Made by a program: the position numbers and the translations under genes
In this document: in pieces, positions 53,187-63,125 of the stretch
How positions within the stretch are numbered: the stretch's first letter is position 1
How the letters are laid out: the number at the start of each line of letters is the position of its first letter
The notes under the pieces: model-generated
Seen by the model: the letters and a program-made list of their open reading frames with translations, nothing else
What the model was told of the DNA's origin: nothing
Database searches by the model: none
Assembly (NCBI RefSeq): GCF_000505545.1
Contig: NZ_AYTB01000008.1
Location: forward strand, 434,001 to 498,000
Length of the DNA stretch: 64,000 bases
Reading direction: 5' to 3'
Source: Kurthia huakuii LAM0618
GTDB taxonomy: Bacteria > Bacillota > Bacilli > Bacillales_A > Planococcaceae

Positions 53187-55331
53187 TTAACGTGTAATTT
53201 TTTCTCCAACAGTTTGTTTTTGTTTTTTGGTTTCTTGCTTTTTCAATTTGAAATAAGCATCAACCGCTTCACGCGCCATCAAGTTGTTTGGCGTTGGGTG
53301 TGCTGCAGTTGTAGACATCCATGGCATAATAACTGCATACGCGACTTCCGGATCATTTTTCGGCGCAAACCCGACGTGTGATACTGTAATCGAATACGTG
53401 CCATAACGTTCTTTTTTCGGACCATAATAAATTACTTCGGCCGTCCCTGTTTTACCAGCAGCTTCATATTTTGCATCTGAGAAGAATTTATTTGCCGTAC
53501 CGCCTGACGAATTGTAAACCATCGACATCCCATCATGTACATGATTGATTTCCGATTGTGTGTTATTCGTATGGTTTAAAACAGTTGGCTCAATTTCTTT
53601 ATCTAATCGACCTAATGTTTTGCCGTCTTCAGATGGTTCGTGAATTTCTTTTAAAATATGCGGTGCAATACGGTCACCACCATTGGCTACTGTTGATACA
53701 TATTGCGCTAATTGTAATGGCGTATACGTATCATATTGGCCAATCGATAAATCCAAATATTTACCCGGTAATGTTTCATTCCCTTTTACACCGGTAAATT
53801 CACCTGGTAAATCAATGCCTGTTTCAACACCTAAACCAAAGCGTGCATAACCATTACGCATTTTTTGGAAGTCATCGCTTGTCACGCCATTAATACTTTG
53901 CTGGCCATAGGTGATACCCGCTACTTTTAATGCCGTTTTAAACATATAAACGTTTGATGATTTTTGAAGTGCTGTTAAATCATTAATAGGAATAGAACCT
54001 GTTTTATTGAATAATGATGATTTTGTCATGCCGCCTAATTTCATCGGTGCATCGACCATGACAGTTCCCGGTGTAATTGCTCCGTATGAATAACCTGTTA
54101 ATAATGTCCCTGGTTTCACGACCGAACCTACTTCATACGATGTCGTAAAGGCCCCGATTGAATAATCGGTCACTTTTTGTTTCCCGTCAATAACCTCAAG
54201 TTTTTTACCACTCATCGATAATACTTCTCCGGTATGCGGGTCCATCATAACAAGGAAGGCGCGGTCTAATAATCCTGCCGTACCATTCGCTTTTGTTTTC
54301 AATAAGTATTTTTCAACAATTTTATCGGTTTCATGTTGTAATTTACTATCAATTGAAATGACTAAATCTTTACCTGCTTGACCTTCTTTAATCGTTTTTG
54401 TATCAACGACTTGGCCTTGTGAATTCGTCTCACTTTTCACGACAGCTTTTTTACCTTGTAGTAAATCTTCATATTGTTGTTCTAAGTAACTTTTCCCAAC
54501 GCGGTCATTTCGTGAATAATCGCGTGCTAAATAATATTGTAACTTATCTGCCGGGATCCCTTCCTCAGGCGTTGTCGTTTTTCCTAAAATCGTTAAATCC
54601 GATTTTTTCTTACGCGCCCAGTCCGTCGTTGTATTGACACCCGGTAAATCATTTAAGCGTTCTGACACAATCGCAAACTCTTTATCACTCACGCCATCAC
54701 TTTTAATAATTTGTGGCGACAAGTTATAACCAGCGACCATTTTGCTATAAACCGCTAATGTTTTCAAATCGTCTTTTGTTAATGTTTTTAATTCTTTTTT
54801 CGTAATACGATCGCGTGTTAACGTATCGATTTCCGCTTGAATCTTCGCTGTTTCGCCACCTTTTTTACTAATGGCAGCTCGCTCTTCTTTGCTCACTTTT
54901 GCGGCAGCAGCATCTGGATTTAAACGAATCCAATAGTCTTGTTTATCGCGTTCGGTCAATTTTGATGTATCCATTTTTATGAGCTTTGATAGCTTTGTAG
55001 CCGTTTCTAACATTTCCGTTTGTTTCGTTGTGGGATATTTTGTATACGTAATGGCATTTTTTGCTTCATTATCTACAAGTACTTTCCCATTACGATCATA
55101 AATGCGGCCACGCGGAACACTTGTATTGACCGTCACTTCTTCTGTTTTTTGTAATTCTGTTACATATTCTTCGCCTTTTACAATTTGCATGTAACCTAGG
55201 CGTAAAATCAATACCGAAAATAGTACGAAAATCGAGAAGAAAAGAACATTCATTCGAAATGCAAGGCTAGCGCGAAGTTCTGCTTGTGGATTCGCTGCAC
55301 GTTGCTTTTGCGCTTTTTGTTTTCGTCGCAT
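53187..55331 (-). CDS. pbpA: Class B penicillin-binding protein (transpeptidase, PbpA/PBP2-like)
   Basis: Elongation-type monofunctional transpeptidase of 714 aa. A basic tail and one membrane helix (about 28-50) are followed by the dimerisation domain (PRGRIYDRNGKVLVDNEAK, then LGKTTTPEEGIPADKLQ) and the transpeptidase domain with SVVK (catalytic Ser near residue 400), SSN in LQKSSNVYMF and KTG in AAGKTGTAEVI. B. subtilis pbpA (yqgF) stands likewise between pstS and sodA. The ATG at 55331 is 6 nt behind AAGGGGGG; a TTG lies just before it. Confidence 0.93.
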   Translation of the reverse strand: MRRKQKAQKQRAANPQAELRASLAFRMNVLFFSIFVLFSVLILRLGYMQIVKGEEYVTELQKTEEVTVNTSVPRGRIYDRNGKVLVDNEAKNAITYTKYPTTKQTEMLETATKLSKLIKMDTSKLTERDKQDYWIRLNPDAAAAKVSKEERAAISKKGGETAKIQAEIDTLTRDRITKKELKTLTKDDLKTLAVYSKMVAGYNLSPQIIKSDGVSDKEFAIVSERLNDLPGVNTTTDWARKKKSDLTILGKTTTPEEGIPADKLQYYLARDYSRNDRVGKSYLEQQYEDLLQGKKAVVKSETNSQGQVVDTKTIKEGQAGKDLVISIDSKLQHETDKIVEKYLLKTKANGTAGLLDRAFLVMMDPHTGEVLSMSGKKLEVIDGKQKVTDYSIGAFTTSYEVGSVVKPGTLLTGYSYGAITPGTVMVDAPMKLGGMTKSSLFNKTGSIPINDLTALQKSSNVYMFKTALKVAGITYGQQSINGVTSDDFQKMRNGYARFGLGVETGIDLPGEFTGVKGNETLPGKYLDLSIGQYDTYTPLQLAQYVSTVANGGDRIAPHILKEIHEPSEDGKTLGRLDKEIEPTVLNHTNNTQSEINHVHDGMSMVYNSSGGTANKFFSDAKYEAAGKTGTAEVIYYGPKKERYGTYSITVSHVGFAPKNDPEVAYAVIMPWMSTTAAHPTPNNLMAREAVDAYFKLKKQETKKQKQTVGEKITR

Positions 55332-55427
55332 CAAATTCCCCCCTTCTACTCAATTCACAATAAGTAGTATATCATTTTTCATGCGAAAAAACATCGTGTC
55401 TTATTGGGCTCATGCATTTTTTCGTCC

Positions 55428-55472
55428 ATAAAAAAAGCACGCACCTTCAAGACGTGAAGGGTACGTGCTTTG
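55428..55472 (-). terminator. Intrinsic terminator behind sodA
   Basis: AAAGCACGTACCCTTCACGTC and GTGAAGGTGCGTGCTTT-like arms (forward 55433-55471) form a long stem with one or two mismatches and a T run on the minus strand. Confidence 0.82.
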
Positions 55473-55488
55473 TTCCATTTTATATGGA

Positions 55489-56097
55489 TTATTTTGCAGC
55501 AGCGTAAAGTTCTGCTACTTTATCCCAATCTACTACGTTCCAGAATGCAGCGATGTAGTTTGGACGTACGTTTTGGTAGTTTAAGTAGTAAGCGTGTTCC
55601 CAAACATCAAGACCTAAAACTGGTGTTTTACCTTCCATGATTGGAGAGTCTTGGTTTGGTGTAGAAGAAATTTCTAATTCGCCGTTAACAACTGATAACC
55701 AAGCCCAGCCTGAACCGAAGCGAGTTTTTGCAGCGTTAGCAAATTGTTCTTTGAAAGCGTCGAATGAACCGAATTTAGCGTCGATTGCAGCCGCTAATTC
55801 ACCTTCTGGAGCGCCTTTACCGTTTGGAGTAAGTAAAGTCCAGAATAATGAGTGGTTAGCGTGACCGCCACCATTGTTGCGTACAGCGGTACGTACTGCT
55901 TCAGGAACTGCATCTAAGTTAGCAATGATTTCTTCAACAGATTTACCGTCGAATTCTGTTTTGCCTTCTAAAGCGCCGTTTAAGCCTTGTACATATGTGT
56001 TGTGGTGCTTGTCATGGTGGATTTCCATAGTACGAGCATCAATGTGTGGTTCTAGTGCGTCAAACGCGTAAGGTAATTGTGGTAATTCAAAAGCCAT
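55489..56097 (-). CDS. sodA: Superoxide dismutase (Mn/Fe)
   Basis: Cytosolic enzyme of 202 aa that dismutates superoxide. Metal ligands His27, His82, Asp164 ([12 protein letters not shown]) and His168 are all present. The sequence [34 protein letters not shown] and [10 protein letters not shown] matches Bacillus SodA; Gly at GGGHANHS and the Mn-type residue set favour manganese. It has a strong AGGAGG site, a terminator of its own, and its codons are those of a highly expressed gene. Confidence 0.97.
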   Translation of the reverse strand: MAFELPQLPYAFDALEPHIDARTMEIHHDKHHNTYVQGLNGALEGKTEFDGKSVEEIIANLDAVPEAVRTAVRNNGGGHANHSLFWTLLTPNGKGAPEGELAAAIDAKFGSFDAFKEQFANAAKTRFGSGWAWLSVVNGELEISSTPNQDSPIMEGKTPVLGLDVWEHAYYLNYQNVRPNYIAAFWNVVDWDKVAELYAAAK

Positions 56098-56236
56098 AAT
56101 TCAAATTCCTCCTTGAGATAAGTAAATATTAATTTTTACATTCTTAGATTATCAAAAACTTCCCGGTTGTTCAAATAAAATTCACTGAAACTGTATATTT
56201 CAGCCTTTTGACTGAAATCCTAATAAATTTCAAGTA

Positions 56237-56716
56237 TTAAACAGCTATGACAAAAATAACAATCATAACAACTTGGATAATCCCTTTTGTGACAACGGAT
56301 GTTAGAAATCCAATGAGTGAGCCAAAGCCAATTTTACAGCTTGTCACAAAATTTTTGCGACTGACAATCCATTCAGCAATAACCGCGCCAACGAATGGGC
56401 CTATTAGTATACCTGCAAATGGAATCACAAATGGGCCAATTAACAAACCAATTGTACTTCCCCATACCCCTGCATTTGTGCCACCAAACTTTTTCACACC
56501 AATCCAATTCGAAATCGCATCTGCGCCAAAGATCAATACCGTCAATAAAATTTCAATAAGCCAGAACCACCACGGTAAATCGCCAAAGCTAAAAAATAAA
56601 CCGTAGACAATAAAGCCTGCAAAAATACACACAACCGCTGGAATAATCGGATAAATTAAGCCGACAAACGCCGTAATAAATAATAAAATAATAATCGTCC
56701 ACGCTAAAATCGTCAT
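56237..56716 (-). CDS. yqgC: DUF456 membrane protein YqgC
   Basis: Membrane protein of 159 aa with about four helices. The Gly/Pro-rich central stretch SNWIGVKKFGGTNAGVWGST, then IGLLIGPFVIPFAGILIGPF and VGAVIAEWIVSRKN, is the DUF456 core. The function of the family is unknown. The position next to sodA matches B. subtilis yqgC. GGAGGAG lies 6 nt before the ATG, and the gene follows the Na/Pi cotransporter gene by 13 nt, suggesting an operon. Confidence 0.92.
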   Translation of the reverse strand: MTILAWTIIILLFITAFVGLIYPIIPAVVCIFAGFIVYGLFFSFGDLPWWFWLIEILLTVLIFGADAISNWIGVKKFGGTNAGVWGSTIGLLIGPFVIPFAGILIGPFVGAVIAEWIVSRKNFVTSCKIGFGSLIGFLTSVVTKGIIQVVMIVIFVIAV

Positions 56717-56729
56717 ATAACTCCTCCTT

Positions 56730-58346
56730 CTATTTTACGATAGCCGCTTCTGCAATATTGACACAATGGTCGCCTATACGCTCTAAATTGCTCATCATCT
56801 CACTAAAGATAATACCCGCATGTGCCGAACATTCACCACGGTTTAAGCGATGAATATGTTTTTTTCGATTAGCGCGCTCCATTTCATCAATCTGTTCTTC
56901 TAATAGCATCACCGTTGATAACAGCGATAAATCTGACGTATCAAACATTAACACCGCTTGGTCAATCGCTTGCGCTGTCACATCAAACATACGATTCAGC
57001 TCATCCATCGCACCAACACTAAAAAAGCTACGCTGACGTGTTAAATCATCATATAGCTCGACAATATTTTCAACATGATCTCCTATACGTTCCAAATCGC
57101 GAATTACTTCTAATAATGTATGATGGCGCTCCGACTCTATTTTCGATAATTGATGTGTTGAAATCATAATTAAATAATTCGTAATCGTATGATCTGTACC
57201 ATTTAACAACTCTTCAATTTTTAATGTTTTCATGCGCGAATTACTATCATTTGTATTAAGGTAGTCCACCATTGCACCATATCCTTGCTGGCATAATTTC
57301 GCCATATGGACTGTTTCTTCTTTCGCTTGTCCAATCGCCAACACCGGCGCAACCTCTACTAAATTGCGTTCTAAATGCGTTGGTGAATAATCCATTTCAG
57401 TCTGTTTACTCGGAATACACTTTTCCATACACCATACGAGTACGCCAATAAACGGTAATAAGACAATCGTCGTCATCATATTAAATGTCCCATGCGCAAA
57501 CGCAATACTCATACGTGGACTTAAATCTGCGCCGAGCTGTAACCACGTAATATAACTAATAAATGGCGTCATAAACATACAAAACAGTACTGTCCCAAAA
57601 ATATTGATGGCAACATGGGATAATGCGGCTCGTTTTGCGGCCGTTGCCATGCCAATTGACGCCAACAACACCGTCAACGTTGTACCAATATTTTCACCGT
57701 ACAAAATGGGCATCGCCGCTTCGAGCGTAATGCCACCTTGTTCATACAAGCCTTGTAAAATCCCGACCGTTGCACTACTCGACTGTACGATAGCCGTTGT
57801 CACAACGCCGAGTAACAAGCCCGTAAATGGCATTTCACTCAACTGTTCACTCCACGATAAAAAACCATCTGCTTGAATAATCGGTTTAATCGCTGATGTC
57901 ATCCAATTTAAGCCGATATACATACCACCTAAGCCAAATAAAAACTGCCCCATATTTTGAAGCCATTGACGCTTTGAAAAATACACGCATAATGCACCCG
58001 ATGCTAAAATCGGGAATGCAAAATCCCCTATATTAAAGCCGAGTAAAAAAGCGGTTAGCGTCGTCCCGACATTAGCACCTAAAATAATCCCAATCGATTG
58101 GCGTAGCGTCATAAAACCAGCACTCACTAAGCCAATCGTAATAATGATTGTCGCCGTACTCGATTGCAGAAGAATTGCTAATCCTATACCGATTAACACA
58201 CCCATAATCGGATTTGCCGTATAGCGATGTAATAATAAACGTAATTGTTCTCCTGCCCAGTTTTGCAAACCATGTCCCATATACTTCAAAGAAAATAAGA
58301 AAAATCCTAACCCACCGATAAATTGAAACGCGGTTTGCCAATCCAT
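56730..58346 (-). CDS. Na+/phosphate cotransporter family (NptA-like) with PhoU-like C-terminus
   Basis: Secondary transporter of 538 aa. Two inverted membrane repeats each carry a QSS motif, AILLQSSTATIIITIGLV (about 59-76) and TAIVQSSSATVGILQGLY (about 186-203), the sodium/phosphate signature. GANVGTTLTAFLLGF and GENIGTTLTVLLASI are the matching partners. From about residue 340 on, a soluble PhoU-like helical domain has VIRDLERIGDHVENIVEL and MSNLERIGDHCVNIAEAA. It likely takes up phosphate (or related anions) with sodium and may be regulated by its PhoU-like end. It precedes yqgC. Confidence 0.9.
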   Translation of the reverse strand: MDWQTAFQFIGGLGFFLFSLKYMGHGLQNWAGEQLRLLLHRYTANPIMGVLIGIGLAILLQSSTATIIITIGLVSAGFMTLRQSIGIILGANVGTTLTAFLLGFNIGDFAFPILASGALCVYFSKRQWLQNMGQFLFGLGGMYIGLNWMTSAIKPIIQADGFLSWSEQLSEMPFTGLLLGVVTTAIVQSSSATVGILQGLYEQGGITLEAAMPILYGENIGTTLTVLLASIGMATAAKRAALSHVAINIFGTVLFCMFMTPFISYITWLQLGADLSPRMSIAFAHGTFNMMTTIVLLPFIGVLVWCMEKCIPSKQTEMDYSPTHLERNLVEVAPVLAIGQAKEETVHMAKLCQQGYGAMVDYLNTNDSNSRMKTLKIEELLNGTDHTITNYLIMISTHQLSKIESERHHTLLEVIRDLERIGDHVENIVELYDDLTRQRSFFSVGAMDELNRMFDVTAQAIDQAVLMFDTSDLSLLSTVMLLEEQIDEMERANRKKHIHRLNRGECSAHAGIIFSEMMSNLERIGDHCVNIAEAAIVK

Positions 58347-58600
58347 TTTTTGCCGTTCCTCCTATACATTGATGCCGCACTAATTTATGTACGTTATGTA
58401 AATCATTTGTAAAAATATCCTGACATCTCGTTAATCTTACGTTATCACAGCTATAACTGTAAAGATGGCGCAACTTTTCATGCAAACACATCGTTTACTG
58501 TAACGAAAAGACTTATACTATGAAAAGAACCATTCACACAACAATAAAACGCCACAAAAATGCTGTCTCAAACAATTTTTGTATAGGAAATGTTTCTTTG

Positions 58601-58630
58601 TTGTCATTTCATAAAAAACACTGCTAAAAT
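58601..58630 (+). promoter_or_regulatory. Sigma-A promoter of ispG
   Basis: A -35 TTGTCA (58601-58606), an 18-nt spacer and a -10 TAAAAT (58625-58630) lie 43 nt before the ispG start codon. Confidence 0.6.
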
Positions 58631-58673
58631 AGTGAATAGTGAAGGCAAAAAGCCTATGAAGGAGAGAGTTTTC

Positions 58674-59786
58674 ATGAATGAAATCACACACCGTTCTAAA
58701 ACACGCCCCGTACGTGTTGGCGATTTAACTATCGGTGGTAATAACGAAGTCATCATTCAAAGTATGACAACAACAAAAACACATGATGTAGAGGCAACGG
58801 TAGCAGAAATTCTTCGCCTTGAAGAAGCTGGCTGTCAAATCGTACGTGTCGCTTGCCCAGATGAGCGCGCGGCAGATGCTTTAGCAGACATCAAAAAACG
58901 CATCCATATCCCATTAGTTGCAGATATTCACTTTGACTATAAACTTGCATTAAAAGCGATTGAAGCAGGCGTAGATAAAATTCGTATTAACCCTGGTAAC
59001 ATCGGCCGTAAAGAAAAAGTAGAAGCCGTTGTAAATGCCGCAAAAGCAAAAGGTGTGCCAATCCGTATTGGTGTTAACGCTGGTTCATTAGAGCGTAAAA
59101 TCCTTGAAAAATATGGTTACCCTACTGCAGATGGTATGGTTGAGTCTGCACTACACCACATTAAAATTCTTGAAGACTTAGATTTCCACGATATTATCGT
59201 ATCAATGAAAGCTTCTGACGTTAACCTAGCAATTGAAGCTTATGAAAAAGCAGCTAAAGCATTTGATTATCCGCTTCACTTAGGAATTACAGAGTCAGGT
59301 ACACTGTTCTCTGGTACGATCAAATCAGCTGCTGGTTTAGGTGCGATCCTGTCAAAAGGTATTGGTAACACACTGCGTATTTCATTATCTGCTGACCCAG
59401 TAGAAGAAATTAAAGTAGCGCGTGAATTATTAAAAACATTTGGTCTTGCATCAAACATTCCAACGCTAATTTCTTGTCCTACATGTGGCCGTATTGAAAT
59501 CGATTTAATTTCAATTGCCAACGAAGTAGAAGAATATTTACAAACAATTAAAGCGCCATTAAAAGTTTCTGTCCTCGGCTGTGCTGTAAATGGTCCTGGT
59601 GAAGCGCGTGAAGCAGACATCGGTATTGCCGGTGCTCGCGGTGAAGGTTTATTGTTCCGCCACGGTAAAACAGTGCGTAAAGTTCCCGAAGCAACAATGG
59701 TTGAGGAATTGAAAAAAGAAATCGATATTCTTGCAGAAGAATATTATGCCAAACAAGCAGCTGAGAAAGCACAAGCAACGAAGTAG
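58674..59786 (+). CDS. ispG: 4-hydroxy-3-methylbut-2-enyl diphosphate synthase (flavodoxin)
   Basis: Iron-sulfur enzyme of the MEP pathway (370 aa) that forms HMBPP. The N-terminal barrel has [52 protein letters not shown] and [11 protein letters not shown]. The C-terminal cluster domain has [12 protein letters not shown] and [18 protein letters not shown], whose three cysteines hold the 4Fe-4S cluster. I use ATG at 58674, 7 nt behind GGAGAG; the frame is open 84 nt further upstream without support. Together with Dxs and IspA it shows that the cell uses the MEP route. Confidence 0.96.
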   Translation: MNEITHRSKTRPVRVGDLTIGGNNEVIIQSMTTTKTHDVEATVAEILRLEEAGCQIVRVACPDERAADALADIKKRIHIPLVADIHFDYKLALKAIEAGVDKIRINPGNIGRKEKVEAVVNAAKAKGVPIRIGVNAGSLERKILEKYGYPTADGMVESALHHIKILEDLDFHDIIVSMKASDVNLAIEAYEKAAKAFDYPLHLGITESGTLFSGTIKSAAGLGAILSKGIGNTLRISLSADPVEEIKVARELLKTFGLASNIPTLISCPTCGRIEIDLISIANEVEEYLQTIKAPLKVSVLGCAVNGPGEAREADIGIAGARGEGLLFRHGKTVRKVPEATMVEELKKEIDILAEEYYAKQAAEKAQATK

Positions 59787-59804
59787 TCGCGTAGGAGGCA
59801 TTCG

Positions 59805-60377
59805 ATGACGAAAAAATACAGCTTTGGTATTGATATTGATGGTACCGTAACAACGCAAGAATTTATGGTTCCGTATATTAATCACTATTTCAAAACGAAT
59901 ATAACATTAGATGATTTTACCGAATACAATTTATTAAATGTTTTACCAATCGATCCTGTCGAGTTTCAAAAATGGTTTTTAGCAACTGAACTTGAAATGT
60001 ACACGAATCCACCGGTGCAAAAATTTGCGCAAGAAACATTACAAAAATGGTATCCACAAGCAGCACTAAACTATATTACCGCACGTCAAGATAATTCACT
60101 TGATGTGACTAATCATTGGTTCAACGAACAACAGCTACCAATCGACACTTTAAGTATCGTCGGCAACGCTAGTAAAGTAGTCGCTGCTAAAAATCATCAA
60201 GTTGAATTATTTTTTGAAGATAAATACGAAAATGCCATTCAATTACATGAAGAGTTAAACATTCCAATTATTTTATTCGATGCACCGTACAATCGCCTTG
60301 CATTGCCAAAAGACGTTATTCGCGTCCAAACGTGGCAAGATGCTGAGCGCTGGGTTGCAAAAGAATTCGGTATTTAA
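59805..60377 (+). CDS. yqfW: Putative nucleotidase YqfW (HAD family, 5'(3')-deoxyribonucleotidase-like)
   Basis: HAD-type phosphatase of 190 aa. Motif I is FGIDIDGTVTTQEF, motif II YITARQDNSLDV (Thr), motif III/IV SIVGNASKVVAAKN and ELFFEDKYENAIQL. The N-terminal cap region FQKWFLATELEMYTNPPV resembles the NT5C/YqfW group, which act on deoxynucleotide monophosphates. It follows ispG by 18 nt and has AGGAGG before the ATG, so the two genes are probably co-transcribed; a terminator ends the unit. Confidence 0.87.
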   Translation: MTKKYSFGIDIDGTVTTQEFMVPYINHYFKTNITLDDFTEYNLLNVLPIDPVEFQKWFLATELEMYTNPPVQKFAQETLQKWYPQAALNYITARQDNSLDVTNHWFNEQQLPIDTLSIVGNASKVVAAKNHQVELFFEDKYENAIQLHEELNIPIILFDAPYNRLALPKDVIRVQTWQDAERWVAKEFGI

Positions 60378-60421
60378 TAAAAAAAGAGGGCGTGCGTAAA
60401 TGCACGTCCTCTTTTTTATTA
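60377..60421. terminator. Bidirectional terminator behind yqfW
   Basis: AAAAAAAGAGG and CCTCTTTTTT arms with inner CGTGC / GCACG pairing lie between the converging yqfW and the transglutaminase-like gene. Confidence 0.9.
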
Positions 60422-61567
60422 TGATACTTTCATTTTATATTTCTTACCTGCATTCGAGTAATATAAATAGTTTTTATTAATATAGACATCCGTACTAAAT
60501 TTCTTTTTTAACGTTTTTAACGAGGTCCCATTTGTTTTAATACTCGTTAAATACCCACTATTTGAATAATTACTAAAATATAGCTTGCCTTTATAATAGG
60601 CTAAATCTTGCACGCGCACTGCGGCTACGCGCTTATGCTTTTTCGTTTTCGTATTAAATGAATACAGTTGTTGATTTTTTTTATCGTTGGCATAATACAT
60701 CATGGAACCATTCATCGCCACAGATGATGTGTCTTTTAAGAAATCATATTTTGTATCGGTCGCCTTTGGATAAAGCTCTGGATTTGCCGCTACATGATCT
60801 TTGTTTAATGCCTTATCGCTCAATAAAAAATAGTTATACGACACGCTATTAGCACGATTGGGCACAGGGTCATTCCACGTTACATCTAAGTTATACCACT
60901 TGCCATCTACTTTTACTTTATTCCAAGCATGGTCTTGTGCGTTCCCTTTTTCGTCATAAGCAACCCCAACGACATAACGAACCTCAAAATCGAGCTCTTT
61001 TAGTAACGTATACGCTGCTGTTGCGTAGCCTTGACATACCGCTACATGATTATTTAACAAACCGTATGCCGTATAGCGATCATCGGTTTGCCCACCATAT
61101 GTTGTATTCAATACTAAATAGTCGTTTACCGCCTTCACGCGCTCAAATTGACTTTTATGTGTTTTTTTAATTATTTGCGCGCGCTTTTTTAATTCGGCGT
61201 CTGCTTTTTTCTTTTTATCTTTCGTTGTAAAATAATCAATATTTAATTTAAATTCAGCCGATACAGGTTTGCCACCAACTGATTTCAATGATGAGCTGGT
61301 TGAAACGCTTTGTAAAATGCCTAAAATTTCGTCATTGCCATTACCGACAGCCATTGAAATTGGTGTGATATTACGATAAATCGATTCTACATCTGCCCCA
61401 GTATATGTAATTTGCAATGAACTATCCGCATTTTCCATTGCTTGTTGAATAGCTTTTTCTAAATCTCGTTTATTATCGATTTCGATGGCCGAGGCGGTAG
61501 CGGCTAGCGGACCACACGCTAGCATACAAGCTGTCGTGAAACTAACTAGCCATGTCGATTTCTTCAT
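60419..61567 (-). CDS. Secreted transglutaminase-like protein with beta-propeller-like C-terminus
   Basis: A 382-aa exported protein. The signal peptide (about 1-27) ends ATASA, a signal peptidase I site. The transglutaminase-like domain (about 130-260) has the catalytic triad Cys178 (VAVCQGYATAAYTLLK), His213 (QDHAWNKVKV) and Asp228 (WYNLDVTWNDP). The C-terminal part (about 280-382) has short Tyr-rich repeats (MYYANDKKNQQLYSFN, LAYYKGKLYFSN, LYYSNAGKKYKMKVS), like DUF5050 propeller blades. It could act as a cell-surface peptidase or crosslinker; the substrate is unknown. It sits between yqfW and zur, which are close together in B. subtilis, so it appears to be inserted. Confidence 0.82.
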   Translation of the reverse strand: MKKSTWLVSFTTACMLACGPLAATASAIEIDNKRDLEKAIQQAMENADSSLQITYTGADVESIYRNITPISMAVGNGNDEILGILQSVSTSSSLKSVGGKPVSAEFKLNIDYFTTKDKKKKADAELKKRAQIIKKTHKSQFERVKAVNDYLVLNTTYGGQTDDRYTAYGLLNNHVAVCQGYATAAYTLLKELDFEVRYVVGVAYDEKGNAQDHAWNKVKVDGKWYNLDVTWNDPVPNRANSVSYNYFLLSDKALNKDHVAANPELYPKATDTKYDFLKDTSSVAMNGSMMYYANDKKNQQLYSFNTKTKKHKRVAAVRVQDLAYYKGKLYFSNYSNSGYLTSIKTNGTSLKTLKKKFSTDVYINKNYLYYSNAGKKYKMKVS

Positions 61568-61796
61568 AATTATCGTCTCCTTTAACGTTCAATACCCTTT
61601 TAGCAAACTAATTCTTTTGAATCATTCTTTATTTATATTATGTATCAAAAGAGTATTTAATGTCAATTTCATCATTTAGAACTTTAACCTTATTTCGATG
61701 ACAATATAGCATATATTTTATCACTAAATTTTTCCATATAGAACCTTTTTACCCAATAAACTTCATATGATGCCTCTTCTTTTTAACTATTTTCTG

Positions 61797-61843
61797 TTCA
61801 AAAAAACAAGTAGCGTATCATGATACACTACTTGTTTGTCGTA
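61797..61843 (-). terminator. Intrinsic terminator behind zur
   Basis: AAACAAGTAGTGTATCA and TGATACGCTACTTGTTT arms (one mismatch) form a stem, followed by TTTT on the minus strand, just past the zur stop. Confidence 0.9.
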
Positions 61844-61850
61844 AATATAT

Positions 61851-62267
61851 TTAGCGCTGTTGGCATGCCGGACATTTGCCATAAATTTCAAATTTATGCC
61901 CTTCAATTTCATAGCCAGGTAATTGTTCCTGTAGAAAATCCATCGGACATAAATGGACTTCGCGAATACTACCGCACGCCATACAAATGAAATGATGGTG
62001 ATGATGTTCCGTTTCACAATGCATACGAAAATGTTTTTCTCCGGACAACTCGGTCTCTTCTAAAATCCCTAATGATACGAATGTCGATAAGTTTCGGTAG
62101 ATTGTATCATAGCTCATACCAGGGTAATCTTTTTTCATGACATCAAGTAAATCTCGTGCAGTTAAATATTTCTCACTACCTGCAAACATCTCCAAAATTT
62201 GTTCACGTTTATCTGTTTTCTTAAAGCCTTGTTCTTTTAATAATTCCCATGCTTTTGATACATTCAT
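61851..62267 (-). CDS. zur: Zinc uptake regulator Zur (Fur family)
   Basis: Fur-family repressor of 138 aa. The N-terminal winged helix covers about 1-80 ([20 protein letters not shown] and [19 protein letters not shown]). The dimerisation domain holds the structural zinc site Cys95-x-x-Cys98 and Cys132-x-x-Cys135 and the His-rich regulatory site (His88-92, [10 protein letters not shown]). The operon context with a zinc-type ABC transporter and a Zur box upstream supports zinc over iron. It is the last gene of znuC-znuB-zur, like zurAM-zurR of Listeria. Confidence 0.93.
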   Translation of the reverse strand: MNVSKAWELLKEQGFKKTDKREQILEMFAGSEKYLTARDLLDVMKKDYPGMSYDTIYRNLSTFVSLGILEETELSGEKHFRMHCETEHHHHHFICMACGSIREVHLCPMDFLQEQLPGYEIEGHKFEIYGKCPACQQR

Positions 62268-62282
62268 CGTCTACTACTCCTT

Positions 62283-63125
62283 TCAGACACTGCGCTTTGT
62301 TGCGATTTTTTTCACGAGCATTGCAATTAATAAAATCATAATCGATGTCACAACGATTGTGCCACCTGGTGCTAAATTTAAATAAAACGCCGTAATCAAT
62401 CCGACTAGCACGGCCGTTTCACCAAATACAATGGCATAAACAATCGTTTGTTTAAAACTTTTCGCTAAACGAATCGCCGCAGCTACCGGTAACGTAATCA
62501 ATGACGATACTAATAAAATACCGACGATGCGCATACTTGCGGCAATGACAAGCGCCGTAATAACCATAAATAACATATGGATTGCCTTTGTGCGCAACCC
62601 GCTCGCACGCGCGTATTCAGCATCAAATGATGACACAAATAACTCTTTATAAAATAAATAAATAAAAGCAATAACAACAACTGCGATAATAACGACAATC
62701 CATAAATCTTGACGGCTAACAGCAGAGACCGAACCAAATAAATAACTAAATAAATCGGTGCTAAAACCTTGTGCAAGTGAAATAAAAATCGCACTTAACC
62801 CAAGTCCTGCTGACATAATAATCGGAATCGCCAATTCTTCAAAATGCTTGTACACGCCGCGAAGTTTTTCAATGAATAACGAGCCGGCCACCGCTGACGC
62901 AATCCCTAAATACAGTGGGTTTAACGTTGCTAAGCCAACAAATGTTTGCGATAAATAAAGGCTGCCGGCAATCCCTGCTAATGTCACATGGCTGAGTGCA
63001 TCAGCAATCAATGATAACCGTCTAACAACGATAAATACGCCGAGTAATGGTGCTAAAACACCAATAATCATGCCCGATAAAAAGGCATTTTGTAAAAAAT
63101 CATATTGTAAGATTGCGGCGATCAT
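62283..63125 (-). CDS. znuB: Zinc ABC transporter permease
   Basis: Membrane subunit (280 aa) of the ABC-3 family with seven to nine helices. Family motifs are FLSGMIIGVLAPLLGVFIVV, RRLSLIADALSHVTLAGIAG (coupling region with the conserved His) and the GTIVVTSIMILLIAM end. It transports zinc or manganese; the neighbouring zur gene favours zinc. Its ATG overlaps the znuC stop by 4 nt (ATGA). No substrate-binding protein gene is in the window. Confidence 0.94.
   Translation of the reverse strand: MIAAILQYDFLQNAFLSGMIIGVLAPLLGVFIVVRRLSLIADALSHVTLAGIAGSLYLSQTFVGLATLNPLYLGIASAVAGSLFIEKLRGVYKHFEELAIPIIMSAGLGLSAIFISLAQGFSTDLFSYLFGSVSAVSRQDLWIVVIIAVVVIAFIYLFYKELFVSSFDAEYARASGLRTKAIHMLFMVITALVIAASMRIVGILLVSSLITLPVAAAIRLAKSFKQTIVYAIVFGETAVLVGLITAFYLNLAPGGTIVVTSIMILLIAMLVKKIATKRSV

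Noticed and set aside
61805-61841. Long palindrome near the zur stop as a regulator-binding site
   Set aside because: The T run and position right behind the stop make it an ordinary terminator.
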